DNA of 64,000 nt from PALSA-1003 sp963741315 (GCA_963741315.1 CAVUHK010000009.1:1-64000), one strand, 5' to 3'; shown: positions 33,273 to 42,853, counted from the stretch's first letter. Numbers and translations: made by a program. The notes: a model not told the origin generated them from the sequence alone.

Positions 33273-35492
33273 ATGCGGCGTGGGTGGCAGCGCGCGACTT
33301 TCGCATTTGCCGACCACATCACGGCGCAGATGTGCGCCGCGGTCGTGCTGGCACATGTCGCGGCGCTGCCCCTGCTCTTCTATGCCCGAGTCGGCGGCTG
33401 GGCGTACGCCCTGCTCGCACTGGGCTTTTCCTGCGTTGCGCTGGCACTGGTAGGCCGGCGGTGGTCACACGCACTCTATGGCCTGCAAGCGACGCTGATT
33501 CAATTCGGCCCACCCCGCGATGGCGAGCCGGTCACGATCGCACCAACCGCCGGCGGCTTGCGGCGGCTGCAGCATGGCTTCGAGCGGGCCCACCGACGCG
33601 CCCTGCATCGCGTGCAGAGACTCAAGGCCGCGCGCGATGCGGCGGAAACCGACGCCGGCATCCAGCGCGAACTCGTGGTCGGACTGACCCGCGCGCAGCG
33701 CATCGCCCGCGTCGGCAGCTGGCAATGGAACCGCGATCCGGCGAGCGTGTCGTGCTCTGACGAGGTCTACAACATCCTCGGGTTCGACGCCGCGGCGATC
33801 GAGTCGCGTCCGGCGGCGATCGAGGCGCTGGTCCATCGCGACGATCGGCATGCGCTCCGGCGCTGGATCATCAAGCTCGCGCGCGGCGGTACCGCGGAGG
33901 GCATCGACCTGCGCATCCTGTCGCGCACCGGCGAGCTGCGGCACGTGCACCTGCTCGGCGAAGGTGTCGCCAACGACCTCGGCCGCTGCGTCGCCGTCGC
34001 CGGCACGATCCAGGATTCGACCGAGCGCACGCACGCGATCCAGCAGATCCACCGCCTGGCCTACTTCGACGTGCTCACCGAATTGCCCAATCGTTCGCGC
34101 TTTCACGAAAAGCTCGCCGAGACGCTGGAACTGGCGCGGCGCGAGGAGCGCTCGTTCGCGATCATGTTCCTCGACCTCGACCACTTCAAGCGCATCAACG
34201 ACACGCTCGGGCACGCGGTCGGCGACGACCTGCTGCGCATCGTCGCGCAGCGCCTCACGCGGAGCCTGCGCACCGAGGACATGGCAGGACTCACGCACCC
34301 CAAGTCGGTCGAGCGAGACGTGTGTCGCCAGGGCGGCGACGAGTTCATCGTGCTGCTCAACGGCGTCACCAACGAGCAGGAAGCATCGCGCGCGGCAACC
34401 CGCCTGCTGGCCACGCTGGCGCAGCCGATCGTGCTCGGTGAGCAGGAACTGTTCGTCTCGGCGTCGATCGGCATCGCGCTCTATCCGCGCGACGGCGACG
34501 ATCTCGACACGCTGCTCAAGAATGCCGACGTCGCGATGTATCACGCCAAGGGCGAAGGCCGGAACCGCTTCTTCTTCTATCGCGAGGCCATGCGCGCGGC
34601 GACCGCCGAGCGCCTCGCGCTCGAGCACGACCTGCGCAAGGCGCTCGAAGGCGGCCAGTTCGAGCTTCACTATCAGCCGCAGGTCGAGGTACGCACCGGC
34701 GCCATCGTCGGCATCGAGGCGCTGATCCGCTGGAACCATCCGACGCTGGGCCTGCTCACTCCCGGCCACTTCATCGGCGTGGCCGAGGAAGCCGGGCTGA
34801 TCATGGACATCTGGGAATGGGTGATGGTCACCGCGCTGATCCAGCACAACGCCTGGCTCGAGCAAGGGCTGCCCGCCGTGACCATCGCCGTCAATCTCTC
34901 CAGCGTTCAGTTCGACGACGCCGGACTCGCCGAGCGCGTGCAGGCCAGCGCGCGACTGGTCGGCGTGCCACTCGACTACCTGGAACTGGAAGTCACCGAA
35001 TCGATGCTCATGCGCGACTTCGACGCCACGCTCGAAACGCTGCAGGCATTGCGGGCGATGGGCGTGAGGATCGCGATCGACGACTTCGGCACCGGCTATT
35101 CGTCGCTCGCCTACCTGCGCCGACTGCCCGTGGACAAGCTCAAGCTCGACCAGTCATTCACGCGCGACGTCGGCAACATGGAAGGCGACGGCGTCATCAT
35201 CAAGGCGGTGATGGCGATTGCGCACAGCCTGCAGCTGGCGGTCGTCGCCGAAGGCGTCGAGACGCAGGCACAGATCGATTTCCTGGTCGGCCTCGGCTGC
35301 ACCACGGTGCAAGGCTACCTGCTCGGCCGGCCGCTGCCCGCCGAAGCGACCGCGGAACTGCTGCGGCAGAGCATGAAGCACGCTCGGGACGACGCGGCGC
35401 CGGTGCGCGACGAGAGCTGGAATTCGATCGTGCAGTCGCGCGCCGGCAGCTTCGGCAAGATGCGCCGCACCGACGTCGACCTGGCGCAGTAG
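33273..35492 (+). CDS. membrane-anchored PAS-GGDEF-EAL cyclic-di-GMP protein
   Basis: Signalling protein that may both make and break cyclic di-GMP. Two hydrophobic segments near the N-terminus (ITAQMCAAVVLAHVAALPLL and YALLALGFSCVALALV) anchor it, then a PAS-like domain (RIARVGSWQWNRDP, CSDEVYNILGFDA), a GGDEF domain with intact GGDEF at residues 354-358, and an EAL domain with EALIRWNHP at 482. The EAL catalytic set looks intact (NLSSVQF, ELEVTESMLM, IDDFGTGYSSLAYL, AEGVET). The stretch before GGDEF, MAGLTHPKSVERDVCRQ, is longer than usual. Start is uncertain: ATG at 33273 after AGGACGGCGG gives 739 residues; an in-frame GTG at 33219 is possible. Confidence 0.92.
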   Translation: MRRGWQRATFAFADHITAQMCAAVVLAHVAALPLLFYARVGGWAYALLALGFSCVALALVGRRWSHALYGLQATLIQFGPPRDGEPVTIAPTAGGLRRLQHGFERAHRRALHRVQRLKAARDAAETDAGIQRELVVGLTRAQRIARVGSWQWNRDPASVSCSDEVYNILGFDAAAIESRPAAIEALVHRDDRHALRRWIIKLARGGTAEGIDLRILSRTGELRHVHLLGEGVANDLGRCVAVAGTIQDSTERTHAIQQIHRLAYFDVLTELPNRSRFHEKLAETLELARREERSFAIMFLDLDHFKRINDTLGHAVGDDLLRIVAQRLTRSLRTEDMAGLTHPKSVERDVCRQGGDEFIVLLNGVTNEQEASRAATRLLATLAQPIVLGEQELFVSASIGIALYPRDGDDLDTLLKNADVAMYHAKGEGRNRFFFYREAMRAATAERLALEHDLRKALEGGQFELHYQPQVEVRTGAIVGIEALIRWNHPTLGLLTPGHFIGVAEEAGLIMDIWEWVMVTALIQHNAWLEQGLPAVTIAVNLSSVQFDDAGLAERVQASARLVGVPLDYLELEVTESMLMRDFDATLETLQALRAMGVRIAIDDFGTGYSSLAYLRRLPVDKLKLDQSFTRDVGNMEGDGVIIKAVMAIAHSLQLAVVAEGVETQAQIDFLVGLGCTTVQGYLLGRPLPAEATAELLRQSMKHARDDAAPVRDESWNSIVQSRAGSFGKMRRTDVDLAQ

Positions 35493-35504
35493 CCGCGCCC
35501 CGAT

Positions 35505-36377
35505 TCAGCTTGCGACGCGCCGCCGCACCGGCAGGCTGCGCCGCGACACGTGGTCGGTGATCCATTGCACCGAACGCCGCGCCCGCCCGGCGACCAGCGC
35601 GAGCGGCATCTGCACGTAGTCGTCGTTGAACACTTCGAAGCTGTAATCGCCCGCATAACCCAGGTTATCGATGCCGCGAATCAGGTCGCCCAGCGCGTCG
35701 CTGTGCGCGCCCTCGCCGGGGAAGACCCGGGCATGGCGCGCCGTTTCCAGGCGCTCCTGCGGCGTCGACGGTGCGCTCCACATGAAATCGGAGAGCTGCA
35801 CGAAGAAGACCTTGGCCGGGTCGATGGCGTCGAGCACTTCCAGCGGCGTCTCGCGCGCGAGCATGTGGAACGAATCGAGTCCCAGGCCGAGGTTGGCGAC
35901 ATTGGCCGCGTTCACCAGCGCCCAGGCATCGGCGAGATCGTCGACCCGCCGTCCCCAGGACAGCGCTTCGTAGGCGACGCGAATGCCCAGCGGCACGCCG
36001 AGCATCGCGAGCTTGCGCAGATCGGCAACCTGCGCCTCGAAGTCGCCCTCGGCATGCGCCGACGTGCTCGAGCAGGCGAGTATCAGCGGCGCGCCGACGT
36101 CGTGGGCGAGCGTCAGCATCGACTTGGCGACATCGACCTTGTACGCGTGCAGGTGACCGGAGAGCCCCTCGAAGTCGCGCAATACCTGCAGCCCCGTCAC
36201 GCGCAGGCCGCTGTTCTTCACCGCATTGATCGCGGCCGATTCGCCGTCGGGATGCCCGACCAGGTCGCGCGCGGAGAGCATGATCTGGGTGAACCCTGCG
36301 GCGCGCACCGCGGCGAGCTTGGCTTCTATCGGCCCCGCCAGCGTGATCGTGTCCATGCCGAAGTCTTCGACCTTCAT
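35505..36377 (-). CDS. 3-dehydroshikimate dehydratase-like TIM barrel (QuiC N-terminal type)
   Basis: Xylose-isomerase-like TIM-barrel enzyme of 290 residues. Metal-binding and active-site segments resemble the N-terminal half of QuiC-type 3-dehydroshikimate dehydratase: YEALSWGRRVDDLADAW, LGLDSFHMLA, VFFVQLSDF, HARVFPGEGAHSD and YSFEVFNDDY. Such an enzyme converts 3-dehydroshikimate to protocatechuate, which the neighbouring pca genes consume. It lies nine bases after a gene for an HPPD-like protein. In P. putida QuiC1 these two parts are fused, so this pair looks like the split version. A general sugar-phosphate isomerase is the alternative. Confidence 0.78.
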   Translation of the reverse strand: MKVEDFGMDTITLAGPIEAKLAAVRAAGFTQIMLSARDLVGHPDGESAAINAVKNSGLRVTGLQVLRDFEGLSGHLHAYKVDVAKSMLTLAHDVGAPLILACSSTSAHAEGDFEAQVADLRKLAMLGVPLGIRVAYEALSWGRRVDDLADAWALVNAANVANLGLGLDSFHMLARETPLEVLDAIDPAKVFFVQLSDFMWSAPSTPQERLETARHARVFPGEGAHSDALGDLIRGIDNLGYAGDYSFEVFNDDYVQMPLALVAGRARRSVQWITDHVSRRSLPVRRRVAS

Positions 36378-36386
36378 GGCATGTCC

Positions 36387-37262
36387 TCAGGGGGCATCCG
36401 CGACCGTACTGACGACCAGCTCGACGCAGAATCCGCCGAGGTAGATCTGGGTGAGCGCGCCTTTTTCCGACGGCCGCACCGGTTCGCGATCGACGAACAC
36501 GATTCCACGCGCCTCGAGCGCGCGCACCGCGCCGAGCACGTCGGCGGTGCCGAGCCCGACGCGCAGCAGCGTTTCGTTCCATTCGACGAAATCGGCGCCG
36601 GCGGGCGGCTCGACCAGCTGGAAATAGAAGCTGCCGTCGGGACTGCGCAGCAGCGTGCCCTTGGGCAACACGCCGAAATACTGGCCACGTCGCAGCGGCT
36701 CGAAGCCGAACAGCGTCCGATAGAAATCGATCCAGGCATCGGTGCGATCCGACTGCACCGCCTGCACCAGGCCGAACCAGTGCAGGCCGGCGACCGCCGG
36801 CGGCGCGCGTTCGACGCCCTCGAGGTAGACGAAGTCGACGTCGTAGATCGACAGGTTGTCGTGACGGTCGACGAAATAGATCAGGCTGTCGCCAACGCCG
36901 TGGATGCCGGGAATGTGCAGCTCCATCGCTGCGGCGCGGGTGGGCATGTCCCAGGCGCCCAGTTCGAGCGCGCGGCGATGCGCGAAGGCCGCGTCGCGCA
37001 CACGAAAGGCGACCGCGCCGATGGCGGGTGCCACGCCGCGATTGGATTCGCGCACGCTGGCCGGATCGGCGTCGACGATGATGTTCATGCCGCCCTGGCG
37101 GTAGAGCATGACTTCGCGAGAGCGGTGACGCGCCACCGGCTGGAATCCGAGCTGCTGCAGCAGCGCGCCCAGCGCCAGCGGCTCGCTGGTGGTGTATTCG
37201 ATGAACTCGACGCCCTGCATCCCGAGCGGATTCGACGGTGCGGGCAGGTGCTCTTGGTCCAT
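36387..37262 (-). CDS. 4-hydroxyphenylpyruvate dioxygenase-like VOC protein (QuiC C-terminal type)
   Basis: Two-module vicinal-oxygen-chelate protein of 291 residues resembling 4-hydroxyphenylpyruvate dioxygenase. It has GVEFIEYTTSEP, GGMNIIVDADP, HIPGIHGVGDSLIYFVDRH, LHWFGLVQAVQ, FYFQLVEPPAGADFVEWNE and a C-terminal GGFCVELV. True HPPD is about 350 residues, and here the extra C-terminal helix is absent. Because the next gene encodes a dehydratase-like TIM barrel and fused versions exist (QuiC1), I read the pair as a split dehydroshikimate dehydratase. The role of the VOC half in the fused enzyme is debated. A stand-alone HPPD is less likely. ATG 37262. Confidence 0.72.
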   Translation of the reverse strand: MDQEHLPAPSNPLGMQGVEFIEYTTSEPLALGALLQQLGFQPVARHRSREVMLYRQGGMNIIVDADPASVRESNRGVAPAIGAVAFRVRDAAFAHRRALELGAWDMPTRAAAMELHIPGIHGVGDSLIYFVDRHDNLSIYDVDFVYLEGVERAPPAVAGLHWFGLVQAVQSDRTDAWIDFYRTLFGFEPLRRGQYFGVLPKGTLLRSPDGSFYFQLVEPPAGADFVEWNETLLRVGLGTADVLGAVRALEARGIVFVDREPVRPSEKGALTQIYLGGFCVELVVSTVADAP

Positions 37263-37458
37263 GGGTCGCCGATGTGTCGTTGATAACGCCCGACGTGGGG
37301 TCGCGATTCGATTCTACCAGCATGGTCGCAGCATCGCGGATCGCCCGCCGCTGTCGCGCAAGGCACGCCACGAAGTACGGATCGCGAGCGCCTGTGCCCA
37401 TTGCAAGAATGGCGCAGCGAAGGGCATAGTGCATCATTGCCATCACGCCGGGGCAACG

Positions 37459-38604
37459 ATGACCACCCGCAAGACCGAACTGCGCCCAGAGACGCTGGCC
37501 GCCCAGGGCATGGGCCGCGTCGCGCTACCGTACCGCGACATCGTGCCGCCCATTCACGTCACGACCACCTACGAGCGCGGCGCCGACCTCGCCTTTCCGG
37601 GCGGACGCGTCTATTCGCGCGCCGACAATCCAAGCTACGACCAGGCCGAGGCGCTGCTTGCGGCGCTCGAAGGCGGACCTGCTGCACTGCTGTTCGCATC
37701 GGGGATGGCGGCCGCGGCGGCGGTGTTCCAGTCGCTCTCGCCCGGCGACTGCGTGCTGGCGCCGCGCAACATGTATTGGGCGTTGCGCAAATGGCTGCTC
37801 GACTTCATGGTGCCGTGGGGAGTGGCGGTCGACTTCTACGACAACGCTTCGCTCGACAGCCTCGCGGAACGAACACGGGCGCGCCGACCGCGCCTGATCT
37901 GGATCGAGACACCGGCCAACCCGACCTGGGACATCACCGACATCGCCGCCGCCTGCGCACTGGCGCGCGAAGTCGGCGCGCGCGTCGCGGTCGACTCCAC
38001 CGTGGCGACGCCGTTGCTGACGCGACCGCTGGAACACGGCGCCGACCTGGTCATGCATTCGGCGACCAAGTACCTCAACGGCCACTCCGACGTCATCGCC
38101 GGCGCGCTGGCCACCGCGCGAGACGACGAACACTGGCAGCGCATCCGCTACGTGCGCGGCGGTGGCGGCGCGGTACTCGGTCCGTTCGAGGCGTGGTTGC
38201 TGTTGCGCGGCATGCGCACGCTGCACCTGCGTGTCGCCGCGGCGTGCGCGAATGCGCAGGCGATCGCCGAGCGCTTCGACGGCGACGCGCGTATGGCGCA
38301 GGTGCTCTATCCGGGCCTGCGCACGCACCCGGGACACGCGGTGGCTGCGCGGCAGATGCAAGGCGGCTTCGGTGGCATGCTGTCGCTGCGGCTGGCACAG
38401 GGCGAGGCCGCGGCCATCGCCTTCACCGCCAGGCTGCGCGTATTCAAGCGCGCAACGTCGCTCGGGTCGGTCGAGAGCCTGGCCGAGCATCGCGCCAGCG
38501 TCGAGGGGCCGGGGACCGCCTGCCCTACGGACCTGGTGCGACTGTCGATCGGCGTCGAGCACGCCGACGACCTGATCGCCGACATCGAGCAGGCGCTAGG
38601 GTGA
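37459..38604 (+). CDS. cystathionine gamma-synthase/lyase family PLP enzyme
   Basis: Trans-sulfuration enzyme of 381 residues with PLP. The Schiff-base lysine is in MHSATKYLNGHSDVIAGAL. Other signatures are YSRADNPSYDQAEALLAALE (usual form YsR-x-NPt), LLFASGMAAAAAVFQSL, IWIETPANPTWDITDI and VDSTVATPLLTRPLEHGADL, and the C-terminal SLGSVESLAEHRAS. The family includes MetB, MetC, MetZ and MegL, which cannot be separated on sequence alone. It is divergent from the HPPD-like gene. ATG 37459 is chosen as the conserved start (MTTRKTELRPETLAAQG). Confidence 0.88.
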   Translation: MTTRKTELRPETLAAQGMGRVALPYRDIVPPIHVTTTYERGADLAFPGGRVYSRADNPSYDQAEALLAALEGGPAALLFASGMAAAAAVFQSLSPGDCVLAPRNMYWALRKWLLDFMVPWGVAVDFYDNASLDSLAERTRARRPRLIWIETPANPTWDITDIAAACALAREVGARVAVDSTVATPLLTRPLEHGADLVMHSATKYLNGHSDVIAGALATARDDEHWQRIRYVRGGGGAVLGPFEAWLLLRGMRTLHLRVAAACANAQAIAERFDGDARMAQVLYPGLRTHPGHAVAARQMQGGFGGMLSLRLAQGEAAAIAFTARLRVFKRATSLGSVESLAEHRASVEGPGTACPTDLVRLSIGVEHADDLIADIEQALG

Positions 38605-38657
38605 CGGTACCGCGCATTTGCGCGATTCACGCGCTGCGTACACGGCGCGTTCCGAAC

Positions 38658-39143
38658 ATGCCAGGCGCGCGCGCGCGGCATGACGCTGATCGAAGTCGCG
38701 GTGATACTCGCCATCGTGGGCACGCTCGCACTGCTGGCCATTCCCGGCTTGCAGGAACGCATCGTCCGCGACCAGGTCGATCGCGGCGGTGCCGCTGGCC
38801 GAAATCGCCAAGCCGCCCATCGCGCGTCGTGGCTGACGACACAGGTCATGCCCGTCGACAACGCCGCGCGCGGGCCTGCCGCCGGCGACCAAGATCGTCA
38901 GCAACTACGTGAGCTCGGTCGCTGGTCGACAATGGCGCCATCCACATCACCTTCGGCAACAGCGCCAGCAGCGCGATCGCCGGCAAGGTGCTCACGTTGC
39001 GTCCGGCGGTGGTCGCCGACGCGCCGATCGTGCCCATCACGTGGGTGTGCGGCAACGGCACCTGGCCCGCGGCGATGACCATCAAGGGCGAGAACCGGAC
39101 CAATGTCGGCGCGAGTTACCTGCCGGTGAATTGCCGCAACTAG
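38658..39143 (+). pseudogene. type IV pilin-like gene broken by several frameshifts
   Basis: Segments of a pilin are spread over all three frames. Segment one, from 38680, is MTLIEVAVILAIVGTLALLA, the hydrophobic N-terminal helix with the prepilin peptidase site (Gly before Met, Glu at +5). Then comes IAAVPLAEIAKPPIA in the next frame, LTTQVMPVDNAA in the first, LPPATKIVSNYVSSV in another, and finally AIHITFGNSASSAIAGKVLT through LRPAVVADAPIVPITWVCG to the stop TAG at 39141. The order matches a pilin of the PilA class. At least four single-base shifts are needed, plus one in the GC-repeat before 38680 to connect an ATG at 38658. Either decay or dense sequence error. Confidence 0.72.
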
Positions 39144-39172
39144 CGCCGCATGGCGTTGCCGCCGGCCGCTAG

Positions 39173-40294
39173 CTAGCGACTTGCGCCGCGCGCAGTGATC
39201 GGCCAGAGTGCTTCCACGCGACCCTTGCGCACGGCAACGTACTCGTCGTGCAGGTTGATCGTCGGATCGCAGTGGCCTGGGATCAGCATCAGCTTCTCGC
39301 CCAGCCGCAGGCGCCGCGCCTTCGCCCCGAGCTGCAGCCTGCCGTGCTCGTCGGACATCCCGGTCACCACGATGTCCTCGCGCGCATGCACCCACGGCGG
39401 CCCCTTCTCCCCGCTGTAGGACTTGAGACCGGCATCGACGATGGCGCGATCGGCCGCGGGCACGCTCATCACTGTGGCGAGCACGAACAGGCTGTGCTGG
39501 AAATCGGCATAGCGCGCGCCGTCGGCGGCGCCGATGCTGGCGTACTCGGTGTCCATGAACAGGTACGAGCCGGCCTGCAATTCGTTCCACAGTCCGCTCA
39601 TCCCCTCCATGCGATAGGTACCGGTGCCCGCGCCGCTGACGAATTCGCACGCCAGTCCGGCGCGCGTGAGCGCGTCGAGGGTCGCGCGAACGGCATCGGC
39701 CGCACCCTGAATCGCGACTTGCCGCTCGGCGAGCGTCGGCAGGTGCTGCGCCGCGCCGTGATACGCCTGCAGGCCGCGAAACCTGAGCCCTGGCGTGTCT
39801 GCGATGCGTCGCGCGAGGTCCGCGGCAGGCTGCCCCGCCGCGATGCCACAACGCTCCATGCCGACCTCGATCTCGACCAGCGCGCCCAGCTCGACGCCGA
39901 ACTCGCGCGCGGCGCGCCCCGCCGCGTCGACCTGCTCTGCTGAATCGAAGCAAAGACCGATGGTCGCGTCGAGTGCCAGCGCGGCAAGACGGCGCAATTT
40001 CTGCTCGCCGACAACCTCGTTGCTCACAAGCACGTCGCGAATGCCGCCGCGAACCAGCGCCTCGGCCTCGCCGACCTTCTGGCAACACTGGCCCACCGCG
40101 CCCGCCGCGATCTGCTTTTGCGCGATCGTCGGGCACTTGTGCGTCTTGGCGTGCGGCCGCAGGCGCACGCCCGCCGTCTTCGCGAAGCGGGCCATCGCGT
40201 CGAGGTTGCGGTCGAAGGCGTCGAGATCGACGATCAGCGCCGGCGTGTCGATTTCGTCGATCGGCGCGCCGATCCGGGCGGGAGACGGGTTCAT
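39173..40294 (-). CDS. D-threonine aldolase/D-serine dehydratase-like PLP enzyme
   Basis: PLP fold-III enzyme of 373 residues with an alanine-racemase-like barrel and a C-terminal domain. The PLP lysine is in RLRPHAKTHKCP. Downstream are LVEIEVGMERCGI, QAYHGAAQH and the C-terminal MLIPGHCDPTINLHDEYVAV with His and Cys (HCD) that bind zinc or manganese in this family. It could be low-specificity D-threonine aldolase, D-serine dehydratase (DSD1-type) or 3-hydroxyaspartate aldolase; I cannot tell which. The ATG at 40294 lies 4 bases after the stop of the membrane protein gene upstream; a start further upstream would overlap it. Confidence 0.84.
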   Translation of the reverse strand: MNPSPARIGAPIDEIDTPALIVDLDAFDRNLDAMARFAKTAGVRLRPHAKTHKCPTIAQKQIAAGAVGQCCQKVGEAEALVRGGIRDVLVSNEVVGEQKLRRLAALALDATIGLCFDSAEQVDAAGRAAREFGVELGALVEIEVGMERCGIAAGQPAADLARRIADTPGLRFRGLQAYHGAAQHLPTLAERQVAIQGAADAVRATLDALTRAGLACEFVSGAGTGTYRMEGMSGLWNELQAGSYLFMDTEYASIGAADGARYADFQHSLFVLATVMSVPAADRAIVDAGLKSYSGEKGPPWVHAREDIVVTGMSDEHGRLQLGAKARRLRLGEKLMLIPGHCDPTINLHDEYVAVRKGRVEALWPITARGASR

Positions 40295-40298
40295 CGCT

Positions 40299-40622
40299 TC
40301 ACTCGATTCCGGTATTGCGCCACCGCGCGGCAAAGCGCCGCCGCGTCAGGCGTTCGACCAGGATGCGCTCGCACACCTTGAAGATGATGTAGAACAACAT
40401 GCTCAGGTAAGCCATTCCGAGCAGTTCGAAGAGCTGGTCGAGCGCGCCGTCGTCGATGACCATCAATCCGTATTCGACGAACAGCGTGATGTTGGCCTTG
40501 AGCAGGAAGAACAGATTGATCGACGTCACCCCGAAACTGACGAAGCAGATCCCCATCAGCGCAAAAGTCAGCAGCGGATTGCGGAACAGAAAATAGACCC
40601 AGTCGGCGCGAATCACTTTCAC
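40299..40622 (-). CDS. small membrane protein, unknown function
   Basis: Protein of 107 residues, GTG start at 40622. Two hydrophobic stretches (NPLLTFALMGICFVSFGVTS with INLFFLL, and LLGMAYLSMLFYIIFKV) suggest two membrane helices. Between them lies a short loop; the end is basic (RILVERLTRRRFAARW). I do not recognise a family. It precedes the aldolase-like gene by four bases and is probably cotranscribed with it. Confidence 0.65.
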   Translation of the reverse strand: MKVIRADWVYFLFRNPLLTFALMGICFVSFGVTSINLFFLLKANITLFVEYGLMVIDDGALDQLFELLGMAYLSMLFYIIFKVCERILVERLTRRRFAARWRNTGIE

Positions 40623-40692
40623 GTCCCGGATGCTCTAGGTCCGGGCGCGTGTTGTCAACTCGCGCGCCCACGCGCGCTTGCACCGCGGCGCA

Positions 40693-40723
40693 TTGGCGCT
40701 CGCGGTACCAGCGGCGCTACAAT
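40693..40723 (+). promoter_or_regulatory. possible promoter of the hyf-like operon
   Basis: TTGGCG (40693-40698) and TACAAT (40718-40723) are 19 bases apart, 127 bases before the hyfB-like GTG. The spacing is long and the -35 weak, but it is the best pair in the divergent spacer. Confidence 0.3.
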
Positions 40724-40850
40724 GCGCAAACTTCCGCACCGGCCTTTTCTCCTTGGAATTCGGTCCTACTCCGCGCCTGGCCGCACTATGACCGACGCCA
40801 CGGCGCCCGCCTCTGCGGCCGCGCGGCCTGTGCGGCCGCGCTAGCCGTCG

Positions 40851-42846
40851 GTGGTCACCCCCATTCATCTCGTCGTTGCGGCGATCGTCGCCTGGCTGGT
40901 CATCGGCGCGCTCGGGATCGCACGTCCGCAAGGCGCCCACCAAGTCGATCGCATGCTCTGGATCGCCGGCTCGATGGTCGGGCTGGCGCTGGCGGTCGTC
41001 GCTGCACTGGCACTAGGCCAGGCGCCGCAGTCGATGGTCCTGCCGCTGGGTCTGCCCGACCTGCCGTTCCACCTGCGCCTCGATGCACTCTCGGCCGTCT
41101 TCCTGTTCCTGCTAGGCGCGGCCGCGGCCGGCATCTCGTTGTTCTCGGCCGGCTACTTTCGTGCCGAGCCCGGACCGGCACCGGGACTGCTCTGTTTTCA
41201 GTATCACGCCTTCCTTGCGGCCATGGCCGCGGTGCTCATCGCCGACGACGCCTACGCATTCATGGTCGCGTGGGAGACGATGGCGCTTGCGTCGTTCCTA
41301 CTGGTGACGACCGACCACCGCATCCCCGAGATTCGTCGCGCCGGCTTCCTCTACCTGCTCATCGCGCACATCGGCGCCCTGGCGATCCTGCTCTGCTTTG
41401 GTGTGCTCCAGGGCGGCAGCGGCGACTACAGCTTCGACGGCCTGCGTGCGGTGAGGCTTCCCGCCGCATGGGGATCGGTCGCTTTCCTGCTGGCGCTGTT
41501 CGGCTTCGGCGCCAAGGCCGGCCTGCTGCCGCTGCACATCTGGCTGCCCGAGGCGCACCCGGCGGCACCTTCGCCGGTATCGGCGCTGCTGAGCGCGGTC
41601 ATGCTCAAGACCGCCATCTACGGCTTGTTGCGCGTGACTTTCGATCTGCTGCATGCGCAACTCTGGTGGTGGGGCGTCGTCGCGCTGGTGCTGGGACTGG
41701 CAACTGCGCTCTACGGCGTGATCTTCGCGGCAGTCCAGACCGACATGAAACGGCTGCTGGCCTACTCCTCGATCGAGAACATCGGCATCATCGTCGCCGG
41801 CATCGGCCTGGCGATTCTGTTCAAGTCGTACGGCAAGACGCTGATCGCGGCGATCGCGATGACCGCGGTGCTGTATCACTCGCTCAACCACGCCTTCTTC
41901 AAGAGCCTGCTATTCCTCGCCACGGGCTCGGTGCTGCACGCGACGCGCGAGCGGAGCCTCGGCAAGCTCGGTGGATTGATCCATCGCATGCCCTGGGTCG
42001 CGTGGACCGCGCTGGTCGGCACGCTGGCGATCGCGGGTCTGCCGCCGCTCAACGGCTTCGTGTCGGAATGGCTGCTGTTGCAGGCTTTCCTGTTCACACC
42101 GAGCCTGCCGCAATCGTTCATCAACATGCTGGTGCCGCTCGCCGCGGCCGCGCTGGTGCTCGCGGTCGCGCTGGCGGCGTTCGTCATGGTCAAGTTCTAC
42201 GGCGTGATCTTCCTGGGCCGGCCGCGCGAGCCCAACCTCGCGTATGCGAAGGATGCGGGCACGCTGGAGCGCATTGCGCTGGCCTGGTTCGCGGTCGGCT
42301 GCGTCGCGCTGGGGTTGTTTCCCGTGAACGCGATCGCACTGCTCGACGGCGTGAACGCGATGCTGATCGGTTCGACGGCGGGCGGTCATGGCGGCAGCTG
42401 GCTGTTGCTCGCGCCGATCAACGCGGAGCGATCGAGCTACAGCCCGATCATCTTCATGGCGGTCATCGTGGTCGTGCTGCTGCTGACCGTGCAGATCGTG
42501 CATCGTCACTATCGCGGCGGCTTGCGCGAAGGGCCCGCCGTGGGACTGCGGCTTCCCCAAGCAGACGCCACGCATGCAGGACACCGCCGAAGGGTTCGGA
42601 CAGCCGATCCGGCAAGTCTTCGAGCAGTTCTTTCGCATGCAGCGCAGCCTGCCGTCACCCTTCGACACCGCGCCCGTTTACAAGGTCAGTATCGAGGATC
42701 ACTTCTGGCATTGGCTGTACCTGCCCGTGGTGCGCGGTACCGAACGACTCGCGCGCCTGATTGGCCTCATCCAGCAAGGCCGGATCTCGGTCTACCTGAC
42801 CTACAGCTTCTTCACCTTGCTGGCGCTGTTGCTCTTCGTCCGCTGA
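40851..42846 (+). pseudogene. hyfB: HyfB-like proton-pumping membrane subunit, frameshifted near its end
   Basis: Antiporter-like subunit of the NuoL/NuoN/HyfB group with 14 or so hydrophobic segments. Conserved channel residues are visible: MVAWETMALASFLLV (Glu), FGFGAKAGLLPLHIWLPEAH (Lys and His) and LAYSSIENIGIIVAGIGLA, then SLNHAFFKSLLFLATG. The frame from the GTG at 40851 is intact to about 42540. Beyond that, the usual C-terminus, WDCGFPKQTPRMQDTAEGFG and the final hydrophobic helix, continues one frame over to a stop at 42844-42846. Deleting one base near 42538-42541 restores a protein of about 664 residues. A sequence error is likely, as all other subunits are intact. Confidence 0.85.
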
Positions 42847-42853
42847 CGCCGAA

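Noticed and set aside
36387..37262. Annotating the VOC protein as tyrosine-pathway hpd
   Set aside because: It is shorter than true HPPD, lacks its C-terminal helix, and is paired with a dehydratase-like gene beside a protocatechuate cluster.
40788..40844. An 18-codon frame (MTDATAPASAAARPVRPR) before hyfB
   Set aside because: It is very short, has no clear ribosome-binding site and is compositionally like its GC-rich surroundings.
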